Source: Wenzhouxiangella sediminis (GTDB lineage: Bacteria; Pseudomonadota; Gammaproteobacteria; Xanthomonadales; Wenzhouxiangellaceae). From it: a DNA stretch of 64,000 nt. Each line of letters starts with the position of its first letter. Within the stretch, counting starts at the first letter, position 1. Below are positions 1-7,929 of the stretch, piece by piece. The stretch spans positions 1 to 64,000 of the forward strand of contig NZ_QUZK01000021.1 of NCBI RefSeq assembly GCF_003410055.1, given 5' to 3'. A model generated the notes under the pieces. It worked only from the letters and a program-made list of their open reading frames with translations. It did not search any database and had not been told where the DNA came from. The translations under genes and the position numbers were made by a program.

Positions 1-138
1 CCTAGACACCCACTCGGTGTAGTGACCTCTGTCCCAACTCAGGCTCTTGCGAGGGCGGATGACCGTTTGTTTATCAGGTCGAGCAAACTCGTTGGCGTGA
101 CTTCTGCTTGAGGCGTTCGGTGGCTAGCCGTAGGGCGG

Positions 139-213
139 TCAGCCGCTGAACGCCTTGTTCATATCGAATCGTTCGCCCTTGGCGATCACCACCCAGGCGA
201 TCCGGGCAAGTGT
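139..213 (-). pseudogene. C-terminal remnant of an IS110-family transposase
   Basis: On the minus strand about 25 codons ending at the stop at 139 read LARIAWVVIAKGERFD followed by a short tail. This resembles the extreme C-terminus of IS110-type DEDD transposases. No transposase sequence precedes it: upstream of about 213 the frame runs into an IS21-like terminus. It is therefore a dead 3' fragment. The roughly 138 bases on its downstream side (1-138) have no coding signal and may be the non-coding end of the same element. The family call comes from memory of the motif and is moderate. Confidence 0.5.
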
Positions 214-260
214 AGAGCGACACCCTAATCTGCCGCTAAGGCGACACCCAGATTTACGCG
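211..260. mobile_element. Possible IS21-like element terminus (truncated)
   Basis: The motif GCGACACCC occurs twice in direct orientation, at 217-225 and 241-249, just inside a TG dinucleotide at 211. IS21-family ends typically start with TG and carry several short internal terminal repeats, so this looks like one end of such an element inserted into the IS110-like transposase tail. No istA or istB follows, so only the end remains. The family assignment is inferred. Confidence 0.35.
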
Positions 261-396
261 CCCCGGGGTGATTTTCTACGCTGCCTTCCTGTCCACTGCA
301 GTACGGCGTTGCCAAGCCCGTGGAGGGCAGCGAGGCGGGACGAAGTGGGCGACGCGCTGGAGCGCCAGGATGAAGACGAGGACGAGGCGTAGTAGA

Positions 397-600
397 ATGA
401 ATCTCATGGCTGCCAATCTCCGAGAAACCCTGCACACCCTGGCCGAGCAGTTGCCGGAGGATGCGAGCATTGAGGATGTCATCGAGCGTCTGCGCTTCCT
501 GCGCGCGGTCGAGGAAGGCAAGCGTGCGGCCGATCGTGGCGAGTTCGCCAGCGATGAGGAGGTCCGGCGCGTGTTCGCCAAGTACGGGCTCGAGGCTTGA
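397..600 (+). CDS. RelB/ParD-like antitoxin of a type II TA module
   Basis: A 67-residue acidic, mostly helical protein. It should bind and neutralise the toxin encoded immediately downstream and repress the operon. The C-terminal half (VIERLRFLRAVEEGKRAADRGEFAS and on to the end) resembles antitoxins paired with RelE/ParE toxins, including the typical toxin-wrapping segment. I chose ATG 397; ATG 406 (MAANL) is equally possible. The gene overlaps the toxin by 4 bases (TTGA), which implies translational coupling. It sits just downstream of insertion-sequence debris, so it was probably acquired horizontally. The exact antitoxin fold is not certain. Confidence 0.7.
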   Translation: MNLMAANLRETLHTLAEQLPEDASIEDVIERLRFLRAVEEGKRAADRGEFASDEEVRRVFAKYGLEA

Positions 601-878
601 AACTACGCTGGACCCGGCTGGCCCTGGCCGACTTCGAGCAAGTTCACGACCACATCGCCCAAGACAATCCCGAGGTCGCCCGGCAGATCGCCCAGCGTAT
701 CCTGGATGCCAGCGAAACCCTGCTTGACTATCCCCGCATCGGCCGCGTCGGCGAAGACGAAGACTCGCGTGAGTGGCGCATCGACAAGACGCCGTACTTG
801 CTGGTCTACGCGATCAAGGGCGAGGTGATCGAGCTGTGGCGGGTCTGGCACCTGTCGCGCGATCCCTCAACCCGCTGA
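597..878 (+). CDS. RelE/ParE-family toxin
   Basis: A 93-residue basic protein with the RelE/ParE pattern: an N-terminal WTRLALADFEQVHDHIA helix, the central P-R-I-G-R turn, then the C-terminal strands VYAIKGEVIELWRVWH. Family members are either ribosome-dependent mRNases (RelE) or gyrase poisons (ParE). The features seen do not separate these, although the helix-rich N-terminus is more ParE-like. Start is TTG 597, overlapping the antitoxin stop. After the stop, a weak inverted repeat (CCGCTA 885-890, TAGCGG 902-907) without a T-tract could act as a poor terminator. Confidence 0.8.
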   Translation: MKLRWTRLALADFEQVHDHIAQDNPEVARQIAQRILDASETLLDYPRIGRVGEDEDSREWRIDKTPYLLVYAIKGEVIELWRVWHLSRDPSTR

Positions 879-1362
879 TCAGCACCGCTAAGCTGACGCT
901 CTAGCGGAGGCCGGAAGGCGCGGCGCCGACTCTTTCCTTAGTTGCCAGACCCGGATGCCGTCCGGCTCCGGACCGCTTGTCACGGTGCGGCATTGCCAAG
1001 CGGCGGCCATTTGCATCCTGAGGTTCCGGCCAAATGTAGCCTTAGTGCGACTTATCTGCCAGATTGGGCTGTGGGAGAACGGGACAAGGGTGATTGGTGC
1101 TCAGACTGAGTCCTCCAGGCCCGAGGGGAACTGGATGAAGGGCGTTTGTTGTTCCCTTGCATAGCGCTCGGCTCCAGGCATGGCGATAGACCCGCGCAGC
1201 GGGTGCCCGGTTAGTCGTCTCCAGTGCCCGGTTGCGGCATTCGAAACCCGGCTTGGGGGCCAACCTAGGAGCTACTCGGCGGAGGTGCCGGGGCACCGGT
1301 TGGAACAACGGTTTAGCGGTGCCCGTTCGCGAAAGCCGTTCGAAGCGGCGTGGAACCAGTAA
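879..1362. other. Non-coding gap between two TA modules
   Basis: Nearly 500 bases without a credible gene. Short reading frames on both strands have no recognisable protein signal and no ribosome binding site. Apart from the weak inverted repeat at 885-907 I see no attC, IS end or RNA gene. It is probably junk in a small acquired region. Confidence 0.6.
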
Positions 1363-1378
1363 AAATGTAGATACATTT
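1363..1378. promoter_or_regulatory. Palindromic operator upstream of mazEF
   Basis: AAATGTA-GA-TACATTT is a perfect dyad with 7-base arms, ending two bases before the -35 box of the mazEF promoter. MazE/AbrB-fold antitoxins autoregulate by binding palindromes at this position, so this is the likely MazE-MazF operator. The symmetry is read directly; the role is inferred. Confidence 0.65.
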
Positions 1379-1379
1379 G

Positions 1380-1408
1380 TTGACACGTAGCCCGAGGGCA
1401 GCTAATGT
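1380..1408 (+). promoter_or_regulatory. Sigma-70 promoter of mazEF
   Basis: TTGACA (1380-1385), a 17-base spacer and TAATGT (1403-1408) form a near-consensus promoter about 40 bases before the mazE start. The adjoining palindrome suggests autoregulation. Confidence 0.75.
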
Positions 1409-1448
1409 AACCCCCTAATCAGCTACAACCGTCAGCGAGAGGTTAACC

Positions 1449-1709
1449 ATGCATAGCCGAATCAAGCGTTGGGGAAACAGCGCGGCTGTCCGACTTTCCA
1501 GCAAGATTATGGCCCAGGCGAAACTGGACGTCTCCAGCCCCGTCACCATTGTTGTGAAGGGGGGAAAGATTGTGATTGAGCCTGCGGAAAACGCGACACG
1601 CAAGGTCAATCTTCCGTTCTCGGAAGCTGATTTGCTGAAAGGGCTCGATGCGCACGGGGTTCATGCAGATGAGCTGGCCCAACCCACTTCAACTGAAATG
1701 GGGGGTTAA
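1449..1709 (+). CDS. mazE: MazE-type (AbrB-fold) antitoxin
   Basis: An 86-residue antitoxin. The N-terminus IKRWGNSAAVRLS and the following VVKGGKIVIEP strand are the swapped-hairpin AbrB/MazE DNA-binding domain. The C-terminal approx. 35 residues are the acidic, disordered MazF-binding tail. It should inhibit MazF and repress its own promoter through the palindrome at 1363-1378. GAGAGG lies about 7 bases before ATG 1449. The stop shares one base with the mazF start. The pair looks clearly more AT-rich than the surrounding chromosome, which supports acquisition by transfer. Confidence 0.88.
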   Translation: MHSRIKRWGNSAAVRLSSKIMAQAKLDVSSPVTIVVKGGKIVIEPAENATRKVNLPFSEADLLKGLDAHGVHADELAQPTSTEMGG

Positions 1710-2071
1710 TGGCTCGGTACGTCCCTGATCGAAACGATATTATCTGGCTGGACTTTGAGCCCACCAAAGGGAAAGAGATTGGTAAATACCGGCCAGCCCT
1801 CGTACTGTCGTCCAAACAGTACAACAAGCAAACCGGTCTCCTGATTTGCTGCCCAATTAGCACTAGCATTCGAGGTGCAGCCACTGAAGTTACCGTTGAT
1901 AATCTGGATAACCCTTCTGTAGTGGCCGCAAGCCTCATCCAAACGCTATCCTGGAAAAATAGGAAGGCTGCCTTCATCACAAAAGCCGAAAACGGTGTGA
2001 TGGATCAGGTGTTGGTCCGCCTTATCCCCCTGATCGGGGCGGATCGTGTGATCGAGAAATTCGTCGAGTAG
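1709..2071 (+). CDS. mazF: MazF-type endoribonuclease toxin
   Basis: A 120-residue PemK/MazF toxin, a sequence-specific mRNA interferase held in check by MazE. Family features visible: N-terminal DIIWLDFEPTKGKEIGKYRPALVLS (the catalytic R of the GxxRPxxV region), the ICCPIST strand, and the C-terminal segment on the fold's last helix. Length is normal and no key region is missing, so it is probably active. It is translationally coupled to mazE. Closest type is ChpB/PemK-like, judged by eye. Confidence 0.9.
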   Translation: MARYVPDRNDIIWLDFEPTKGKEIGKYRPALVLSSKQYNKQTGLLICCPISTSIRGAATEVTVDNLDNPSVVAASLIQTLSWKNRKAAFITKAENGVMDQVLVRLIPLIGADRVIEKFVE

Positions 2072-2314
2072 TGGACTTACCTCGCTTCATAGACACGTTG
2101 AGCACTCACCAAAGGGTCCGCAACATCAATGCGGACAAGAGGTGCATCAGACGAAGCGATTCGCGCAGCTGATCTGAGCACCACTCAGCGAGCGGGTGGG
2201 CAGGAGTCAAAATTTCTCGTCTGGTGTCACGCGCCGGGCACGATTTGGGCACAAGCGACAATCTGAGGCCCGGGTTGGAGGCGCAAGGGGTGTGGTCGCG
2301 CTTCGGCCGGACAC

Positions 2315-2339
2315 AAAAAAGCCCCTGAAAATCAGGGGC
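2315..2339 (-). terminator. Rho-independent terminator of the tRNA-Val gene
   Basis: Read on the minus strand: an 8-bp stem (2332-2339 with 2321-2328), a 3-base loop and six T residues (2320-2315). It lies about 30 bases downstream of the tRNA 3' end, the classic geometry for a single tRNA transcription unit. Confidence 0.85.
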
Positions 2340-2366
2340 CTTTCGCGGCCTGGCGGCCAGATTCGG

Positions 2367-2441
2367 TGGTGGGCGATGCTGGACTTGAACCAGCGACCCC
2401 TGCCGTGTGAAGACAGTGCTCTCCCACTGAGCTAATCGCCC
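2367..2441 (-). tRNA. tRNA-Val (anticodon CAC), CCA encoded
   Basis: The reverse complement folds as a full cloverleaf. The acceptor stem GGGCGAT (2441-2435) pairs with ATCGCCC. The D-arm contains TAGCTCAGTGGGAGAGC. The anticodon stem CTGTC/GGCAG encloses TTCACAC, giving anticodon CAC (Val, GUG). The T-arm carries GGTTCAAGTCC. Discriminator is A, with CCA encoded at 2369-2367. A short IS/TA-rich region lies directly on its 3' side, a common site for integrative elements, although no duplicated 3' end (attL/attR) was seen. Confidence 0.93.
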
Positions 2442-2580
2442 GAAGACCGGGTATTTTAGGCCCAATCGGGGTCGAGGGCAACCGCCGTGACTGCGCTGCG
2501 TGTTTTGCCCTGTCGCGATTTGCGCGCGGTTTTCGTAGTGCTAGGCTGAAAGCTCGTCAAATTCCGTTGTGGAGGGAAAA

Positions 2581-2979
2581 ATGTCCAAGAAAACGCTTGT
2601 GATGCTGGTTCTGGTCGCTTTCTGGCTGGTCGGTTGTGCCACGACCGCCCCTGTGCTCGACAGTCCGCGCGCGATCGACGTGCCGGGCAACGCCAGCATG
2701 GAGGAAATCGAGGATGCCATCCTGGACGCCATGCGCAATCGCGGCTGGGCGGTGCACGAACGCAACCGGGGCGAGATCATCGCCGACCTGCATGTCCGAA
2801 GCCATTTCGCCCGCGTCGGGATCACCTACAACACCGGGGCGATCGCCATCGAGTACATGGACTCGGAGAACCTGGAATACGAGGTCGTCGACGGCCAGCA
2901 GCGCATTCACGGCAACTTCAACAGCTGGCTGACCAACCTTTCCAACGACATCCAGCGCAATCTCAGCTACGTCGAGTGA
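2581..2979 (+). CDS. Small outer-envelope lipoprotein of unknown function
   Basis: A 132-residue protein with a lipoprotein signal peptide (lysine-rich start, hydrophobic core, lipobox LVGC near residue 18), so a diacylglyceryl-anchored periplasmic protein. The mature part is a compact alpha/beta domain with two helices (SMEEIEDAILDAMRNRGW) and several strands; I do not recognise a named family. GGAGGG about 4 bases upstream supports ATG 2581 rather than ATG 2569. It is convergent with the RND permease gene, with only 15 bases between the stops. Confidence 0.75.
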   Translation: MSKKTLVMLVLVAFWLVGCATTAPVLDSPRAIDVPGNASMEEIEDAILDAMRNRGWAVHERNRGEIIADLHVRSHFARVGITYNTGAIAIEYMDSENLEYEVVDGQQRIHGNFNSWLTNLSNDIQRNLSYVE

Positions 2980-2994
2980 TCTGTGCTTCGCCGC

Positions 2995-5900
2995 CTACCG
3001 GGCTGAGGGGTTGATCAGCCGGTAGGCGGCGGGAATCACCACCAGGGTCAGCAGGGTCGCGGCCAGCAGGCCGGAGATGATCGCCCAGGCCAGCGGCGGC
3101 CACAGCGTCGATTGCGTGAAGGTCAGGGGCAGCAGCCCGACGATGGTGGTGGCGGTGGTCAGCAGGATGGGCCGGATGCGCCGGCCCACGGCGCCGGAGA
3201 CGGCCTGCTCGACGGTCAGGCCCTCGGCCTGGTTGGTCTGGATGACGTCGATCAGGACGATGGCGTTGTTGACCACGATGCCGATCAGGGCGACCACGCC
3301 CAGCGTGGCGGTGAAGCTGAACGGCTGACCCGACAGGATCAGCCCCGGGACCACGCCGACGGCCGCCAGCGGCACGGTCAGCAGGACCAGGCCGACCAGG
3401 CGGAAGGAATTGAACTGCCACAGCAGGAAGCCGATCAGCAGCACGACCCCGATCGGCAGCGAGCTGAACAGCGCGCTGTTGGCCGAGTCCGCTTCCGCGG
3501 CCGATCCCCCTTGTTCCATGCGCACGCCCGGCGGCAGCTCCAGCGCGTCCAGCCGGGGCTGGAGTTGCGTGACGACCTGGTTGTAGGTGACCTCGTCGGT
3601 GGTCTCGGCCAGCACCGAGGTCATGCGCTGGAGGTCGCGGTGATGGATCACGGCCGGTTCGAGGCCGAGCTCGATTTGCACGAACTGGTCGAGCGGTACC
3701 GGGCCGTCGGCCGTGGGCACCTGCAGGCCGGCCAGGGCGCGTTCGGGCAGGCCTTCGCCCTCTGGGCTGCGCAGTCGGATCGGCACGGGCTCGCGCCCGG
3801 CCCGCCAGGTGGAGACCTGGCGCCCGAAGCTGGCCTGGGTGAGCACGGCCGCAATATCGGATCGATTGACGCCGTGGCGCGCTGCTTGCGCGTCGTCGAT
3901 GGTGAAGGTCAGCGTGGGCATGCCGTCGCCGAGTTTGTGGCGAACGTCGCGCGCGCCGGGCGTGGCGCGCACCGCGGCCATGACCTGCCGGGCCGCGCGG
4001 GCCAGTTCGGCCGAATCCTTCCCGTAGAGCCGTACTTCGACCGGCGCGTCCACCGGCGGCCCCTGGCCGAGGCGGTGGGCGACCACCTGCGCGTCTGGAA
4101 TGCGCTCGGGCACGTGGCGATCGATCCAGTCCATGACGGCGGGCAGCTGGGAGTCGTTTTCGGTAATGACCACCAGGCGCGCCAGGTGGGGCGAGCGCGG
4201 AATCTCGATGAGGTTGTAGTAGAAGCGCGGTCCGCTGAAGCCGGCGAAGTGATGCACCGCCCGGACCTGGGGCAGCCCTTCGACGGAGGCCGCCAGGTCG
4301 CTGGCTTTCAGCGCGGTGTGCTCGAGTCGCGTGCCCTCGGCGAAGTAGAGATCGACGATCAGCTGGTTGCGGTCGGTGCTGGGAAAGAAATCGCGCTGCA
4401 TGAAGCCGCTGATGGCGATCGCGCCGACGACCAGGAGGGCGGTGACGGCCATTACCGGCCAGGGGCGCGAGACGGCCACGCCGCCCAGCCGGCGGCCGAC
4501 GCGCTCGAGCCCCGCGGAGGTATCGCCTTCTCCGGGCTTGAGGACGGCGGCCGCGACCGTCGGCGTGACCAGTACGGCGTAGACGTAGCTGACGACCAGG
4601 ATGAGCATCACCATTGCCGGGATGGCGCGGGTGAAGTCGGCCGTGTCGCCGGTCGACAGCAGCAGCGGGGTGAACGCGGCCAGGGTCGTGCCGGTGGCCG
4701 CCGCCAGCGGTCCGGCCAGCTCCGTGACCGAGGCGACGGCGGCCTGTGCGCGGCTCTTGCCCCGGTCGAGATGCCACTGCAGGTTCTCCACCATCACGAT
4801 GGCGTTGTCGACCAGCATGCCCAGGGCGATGACCATGCCGGCGACCGCCATCTGGTGGAGCACGCCGCCGCCCATGGCGTAGATGGCCAGGCCGCTGAGC
4901 GTGACCACCGGCAGCAGTGTGGCTACGACGAAGCCCAGCCGCGGCCCCATGGCCAGCAGCAGCACGACGGCCACCACGCCGACGCCGAGCAGCAGTGAGC
5001 GGCCCAGCTCGGTCAGGCGCTTTTCCACCCACTGCGGCTGGTAGAACATCTCGCGAATCTCCAGCGGCGCGTAGTCGGGGCGCAGCTCGTCGATCAGGGC
5101 CCGGGCGTTGCGGCCGAAGGCCACGGCGTTGAGCCGGTTCTCGGGGATGACGACGCCCAGCCCGATGGCAGTCTCGCCGTTGAACCACATTCGTTCGACG
5201 GCCGGTTCTTCCGGCCCCAGTTCGATGCTGGCGATTTCCGACAGCGGCACCATCTGCCCGGTGCGCGTGCGGATGGGCGTTTCGGCCAGCGCTTCGAGGT
5301 CCTCGAAGTCGGTCAGCGGCCGCACGACGAGGCTGCGCCCGCCGCTGGCCAGCGTGCCGCCGGGCAGGACGCGGTTGCGCTCGGCGAGTTGGTCGGCCAG
5401 TGATTGCACGTCGATGCCCGCGGCCATGGCCTCGGCGTCGTCGAGGCGGATGACGAGCTGCTCGCCGGGATCGGCCAGCAGGTCGATGCGGCCCACGTCG
5501 GGGATGCGGAACAGATCGCGGCGCAGCTTGCGCGCACCTTCGAGCAGTTCGAGCAGGTCGTCGGAACCGGTGACCGCCAGCACGATGCCGTGGGTCTCCA
5601 TCGAGCGGTCTTCGATGGCGGCGGGTCCGGCGCCATCGGGAAAGCGGCGCTCGGCGCGCTCGACGGCGACGCGAATGCGATCCCAGACCGCGTCGGTGTC
5701 GTAGACGTGCTGGTGCATGCCGACGATGATGTGGGCGAAGCCCAGCCGGGCGGTGCCGCGAATCTCGTTGACTTCCTCGACTCCGGCGATCTCCTCCTCG
5801 AGCGGGTCGAGCACCAGGCGCTCGATCTCGGCGGGCTCGGCCCCGGGCCAGGCGACCTGGACATTGCCGTAGCGATACGGAAAGAAGGGGTCTTCCTGGC

Positions 5901-6000
5901 GATCCATGCCGAACCAGGCGGCCAGGCCGATGAGCGAGAGCATCACCACGCCGGTCAGGATCAGGCGCCGGCGGTTGAGGGCGGCTTGCATGACCTTCAT
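2995..6000 (-). CDS. RND-family efflux transporter permease
   Basis: A 1001-residue inner-membrane proton-driven drug/solute exporter of the AcrB superfamily. It has TM1 near residues 10-30, a large periplasmic porter loop, a TM2-6 bundle at about 335-480, a second loop and a final TM bundle at about 845-1000. The TM4 proton-relay region reads GMLVDNAIVMVEN, so the AcrB Asp407/Asp408 pair is Asp-Asn, as in many non-AcrB RND clades. Length is normal. ATG 6000 overlaps the upstream membrane-fusion gene by 4 bases. No outer-membrane channel gene follows, so it must use a TolC-like protein encoded elsewhere. The substrate cannot be told. Confidence 0.92.
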   Translation of the reverse strand: MKVMQAALNRRRLILTGVVMLSLIGLAAWFGMDRQEDPFFPYRYGNVQVAWPGAEPAEIERLVLDPLEEEIAGVEEVNEIRGTARLGFAHIIVGMHQHVYDTDAVWDRIRVAVERAERRFPDGAGPAAIEDRSMETHGIVLAVTGSDDLLELLEGARKLRRDLFRIPDVGRIDLLADPGEQLVIRLDDAEAMAAGIDVQSLADQLAERNRVLPGGTLASGGRSLVVRPLTDFEDLEALAETPIRTRTGQMVPLSEIASIELGPEEPAVERMWFNGETAIGLGVVIPENRLNAVAFGRNARALIDELRPDYAPLEIREMFYQPQWVEKRLTELGRSLLLGVGVVAVVLLLAMGPRLGFVVATLLPVVTLSGLAIYAMGGGVLHQMAVAGMVIALGMLVDNAIVMVENLQWHLDRGKSRAQAAVASVTELAGPLAAATGTTLAAFTPLLLSTGDTADFTRAIPAMVMLILVVSYVYAVLVTPTVAAAVLKPGEGDTSAGLERVGRRLGGVAVSRPWPVMAVTALLVVGAIAISGFMQRDFFPSTDRNQLIVDLYFAEGTRLEHTALKASDLAASVEGLPQVRAVHHFAGFSGPRFYYNLIEIPRSPHLARLVVITENDSQLPAVMDWIDRHVPERIPDAQVVAHRLGQGPPVDAPVEVRLYGKDSAELARAARQVMAAVRATPGARDVRHKLGDGMPTLTFTIDDAQAARHGVNRSDIAAVLTQASFGRQVSTWRAGREPVPIRLRSPEGEGLPERALAGLQVPTADGPVPLDQFVQIELGLEPAVIHHRDLQRMTSVLAETTDEVTYNQVVTQLQPRLDALELPPGVRMEQGGSAAEADSANSALFSSLPIGVVLLIGFLLWQFNSFRLVGLVLLTVPLAAVGVVPGLILSGQPFSFTATLGVVALIGIVVNNAIVLIDVIQTNQAEGLTVEQAVSGAVGRRIRPILLTTATTIVGLLPLTFTQSTLWPPLAWAIISGLLAATLLTLVVIPAAYRLINPSAR

Positions 6001-7130
6001 CGCAGCACCCGCACCCGTTCGCCGTCGAGCAGCTGGCCGTGGCCGGCCACGATCACTTCGTCGCCGGGCTCGAGTTCGCCGTCGACGCGAACGCGGCCGG
6101 CGTCCAGTTCGCCGGGAATCACGCTGACCAGTTCGGCGTGCCCGTCACGCAGTCGAAAGACGTGCGGCAGACCGTCGCCGGTATCGATCAGGGCATCGAG
6201 GGGAACGGTGAGCATCTCGCCGTTGGTCCAGGACAGCTCCACGTGCACCGCCTGGCCGGGGGACCACTCGGGCCAGGCGCCTTCGGGCAGCTCGATGACC
6301 GCCGTGGCGGGCTGCCCGGGTTCGGGCAGGCCGATCTCGCGGACCCGTCCGGTCAGTCCCGAGCCGGCCTCGAGTCGGCGCACGGTTGCGGAATCGTCCA
6401 CGGCCAGGGCGCGTGCCTGGCGGGCCGAGAGGTCGACCGCCACTTCGAGACGCTCGGGTGCGCTGATCGAGACCACGGCCTGACCCGGGCTGACGAACTG
6501 GCCCGGCTCGACCGGGAGGGCCACGACCCGTCCCGAAAATGGCGCGCGGATGGTGGCTTCGGCCAGTTGGTCGCGCGCCTCCTCGAGGCTGGCCTGGGCC
6601 TGGCTGCGCGCCTGGCGGGCGGCGTTTCTCTGCGCCCGTACCCGGTCGAGTTCGTCGGTGGCGATCAGGTCGCGCTCGTGCAGGTCGTTCAGGCGCCGGG
6701 TTTCGCGCTCGAGCCGCTGCAGTTGTTCGTCAAGCTCGCGAACGCGGGCCTCGGCGGCCGACACACCCGGCATCAGGGCGGGGTTGTGGAGGATGGCCAG
6801 CGGCTGGCCGACCTGTATCCGTTCACCGCGTTGAACCAGCCGTTCGGCCAACTGGCCGGCGTGCAGGAAGGCGAGGTCGGCGCGCTCGACCGCCCGCGTA
6901 ACGCCGGGCAGGCGTGTTCTCACCGGCGGCCGGCCGTCGTCGACGGCGGCCACGCGTACCGGTTGGCCCGGCTCGGGGCCGCGGGCGGCGGCGTCCGGCT
7001 CAGCCGAGCAGCCGGTGGTGCCGGCGATGATCGCCAGAAGGGCGAACAGCCCCGCGGCAAGCGGCCCCGTGCCGTGCGAACTGGTCGGCCGGTCAGTTAT
7101 TTGGGCGAGCGATTGGGTCGTGGCTTTCAT
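5997..7130 (-). CDS. RND periplasmic adaptor (membrane fusion protein)
   Basis: A 377-residue HlyD/AcrA-type adaptor that links the RND permease to an outer-membrane channel. Order: N-terminal hydrophobic segment ending GTTGC (a weak lipobox, residues about 37-41), half-lipoyl domain, coiled-coil hairpin rich in E/R/L (about 125-185), second half-lipoyl with IRAPFSGRVV, beta-barrel and C-terminal membrane-proximal domain. Its stop overlaps the permease start (ATGA). Only about 13 bases separate it from the tetR stop, so the three genes form one operon. Confidence 0.9.
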   Translation of the reverse strand: MKATTQSLAQITDRPTSSHGTGPLAAGLFALLAIIAGTTGCSAEPDAAARGPEPGQPVRVAAVDDGRPPVRTRLPGVTRAVERADLAFLHAGQLAERLVQRGERIQVGQPLAILHNPALMPGVSAAEARVRELDEQLQRLERETRRLNDLHERDLIATDELDRVRAQRNAARQARSQAQASLEEARDQLAEATIRAPFSGRVVALPVEPGQFVSPGQAVVSISAPERLEVAVDLSARQARALAVDDSATVRRLEAGSGLTGRVREIGLPEPGQPATAVIELPEGAWPEWSPGQAVHVELSWTNGEMLTVPLDALIDTGDGLPHVFRLRDGHAELVSVIPGELDAGRVRVDGELEPGDEVIVAGHGQLLDGERVRVLR

Positions 7131-7143
7131 GATTCGTCGAGCC

Positions 7144-7770
7144 TCAGTTGCTGTCGGTTTCGGGTCCCGCCGCGCCGGGCGCCAGGCCGTCCATGAAGAT
7201 CTTCATGAAATCCTCGAGATATTCGTCGTCGCTGCCGATGCCTTCCCAGTTCTTGTGCTGGGGGCGCACCTCGAACCACTGCGAGCAGGCATGGATGAAG
7301 ATGGTGACCACGTGCGTCGGGTTGACGTCGGCACGCAGCAGGCCGGCCTCCTGCGCTTCGCGCACGCGACGCGCGCCCAGCGCGACCAGCTCGGCGTCCA
7401 TCTCACTGCAGGTCGAGTCGTTTTCCAGGTGCATCCAGGTGAACAGCCGGACGACCTGCGGATTCTCCTGGAGAAACCGGAAGTAGCGAATGACGCCGTT
7501 CCTGAGCAGGTTGGAGTCGGGCGCGTCGGCGCCTTCGAGTTCGTCCTTCTGGCCTTCGTAGTAGCGCGAGAAGGCGGCCTCCTTGACGGCGTCCCACAGC
7601 CCTTCCTTGGTGCCGAAGTGGTGGTGGATCAGGCTCTTGGTCACGCCCGAGCGCTGCGCCAGCTCGCGCATGCTCACCGCGGCGAAACCCTTGTCGACGA
7701 ACAGCTCGAAGCCCGCCTGGAGAATGCGGGAACGCGTCAGGTCCGGATCGCGTGTGGTGGCTTCGTTCAT
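7144..7770 (-). CDS. TetR-family repressor of the RND operon
   Basis: A 208-residue regulator. The N-terminal helix-turn-helix (TRSRILQAGFELF, then VSMRELAQRSGVTKSLIHHHFGTKEGL) is the TetR DNA-binding domain. The rest is the helical ligand/dimer domain, with a C-terminus like other efflux-linked regulators. ATG 7770 gives the usual N-terminus; an in-frame ATG at 7788 would begin next to the operator. It is first in the operon and probably represses it from the palindrome at 7791-7808, being relieved by a pump substrate. Confidence 0.88.
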   Translation of the reverse strand: MNEATTRDPDLTRSRILQAGFELFVDKGFAAVSMRELAQRSGVTKSLIHHHFGTKEGLWDAVKEAAFSRYYEGQKDELEGADAPDSNLLRNGVIRYFRFLQENPQVVRLFTWMHLENDSTCSEMDAELVALGARRVREAQEAGLLRADVNPTHVVTIFIHACSQWFEVRPQHKNWEGIGSDDEYLEDFMKIFMDGLAPGAAGPETDSN

Positions 7771-7790
7771 GGCGGTGAACACTATCATTG

Positions 7791-7808
7791 ATTGACCGAC
7801 CGGTCAAT
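7791..7808. promoter_or_regulatory. TetR-type operator
   Basis: ATTGACCG-AC-CGGTCAAT has perfect 8-base arms immediately upstream of the tetR-adaptor-permease operon. The TGACC/GGTCA symmetry is typical of TetR-family operators, so autoregulation is likely. Confidence 0.75.
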
Positions 7809-7929
7809 TCGAGTCAGGTCGAGCGCGAATGGCAGGATTTGTCGAACTGCTTGTCATGTTCGGCGTGGTGTTCTCGTAGGGGGAGTCTGAAAGGCAATAG
7901 TTCCAGGCTTTAGCTAGGGAGGAGAAAGC

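Noticed and set aside
139-435. A 98-codon reverse-strand open frame at the left end
   Set aside because: Only the last 25 codons look like a protein (transposase tail). The rest crosses an IS end and shows no family.
1042-1386. A reverse-strand open frame of 114 codons in the gap before mazE
   Set aside because: No start site, no domain, and composition like random GC-rich frames. It also covers the mazEF operator.
1-2441. Complete att sites and integrase for a genomic island at tRNA-Val
   Set aside because: No repeated tRNA 3' end and no integrase in the window; only adjacency supports the idea.
2106-2465. Reverse-strand frame containing AQWESTVFTRQGSLVQVQ
   Set aside because: This is the well-known false translation of a tRNA region and covers the tRNA-Val gene and its terminator.
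3112-4998. Long forward-strand frame opposite the RND permease
   Set aside because: It is the antisense shadow of a high-GC gene; low-complexity residues and no start signal.
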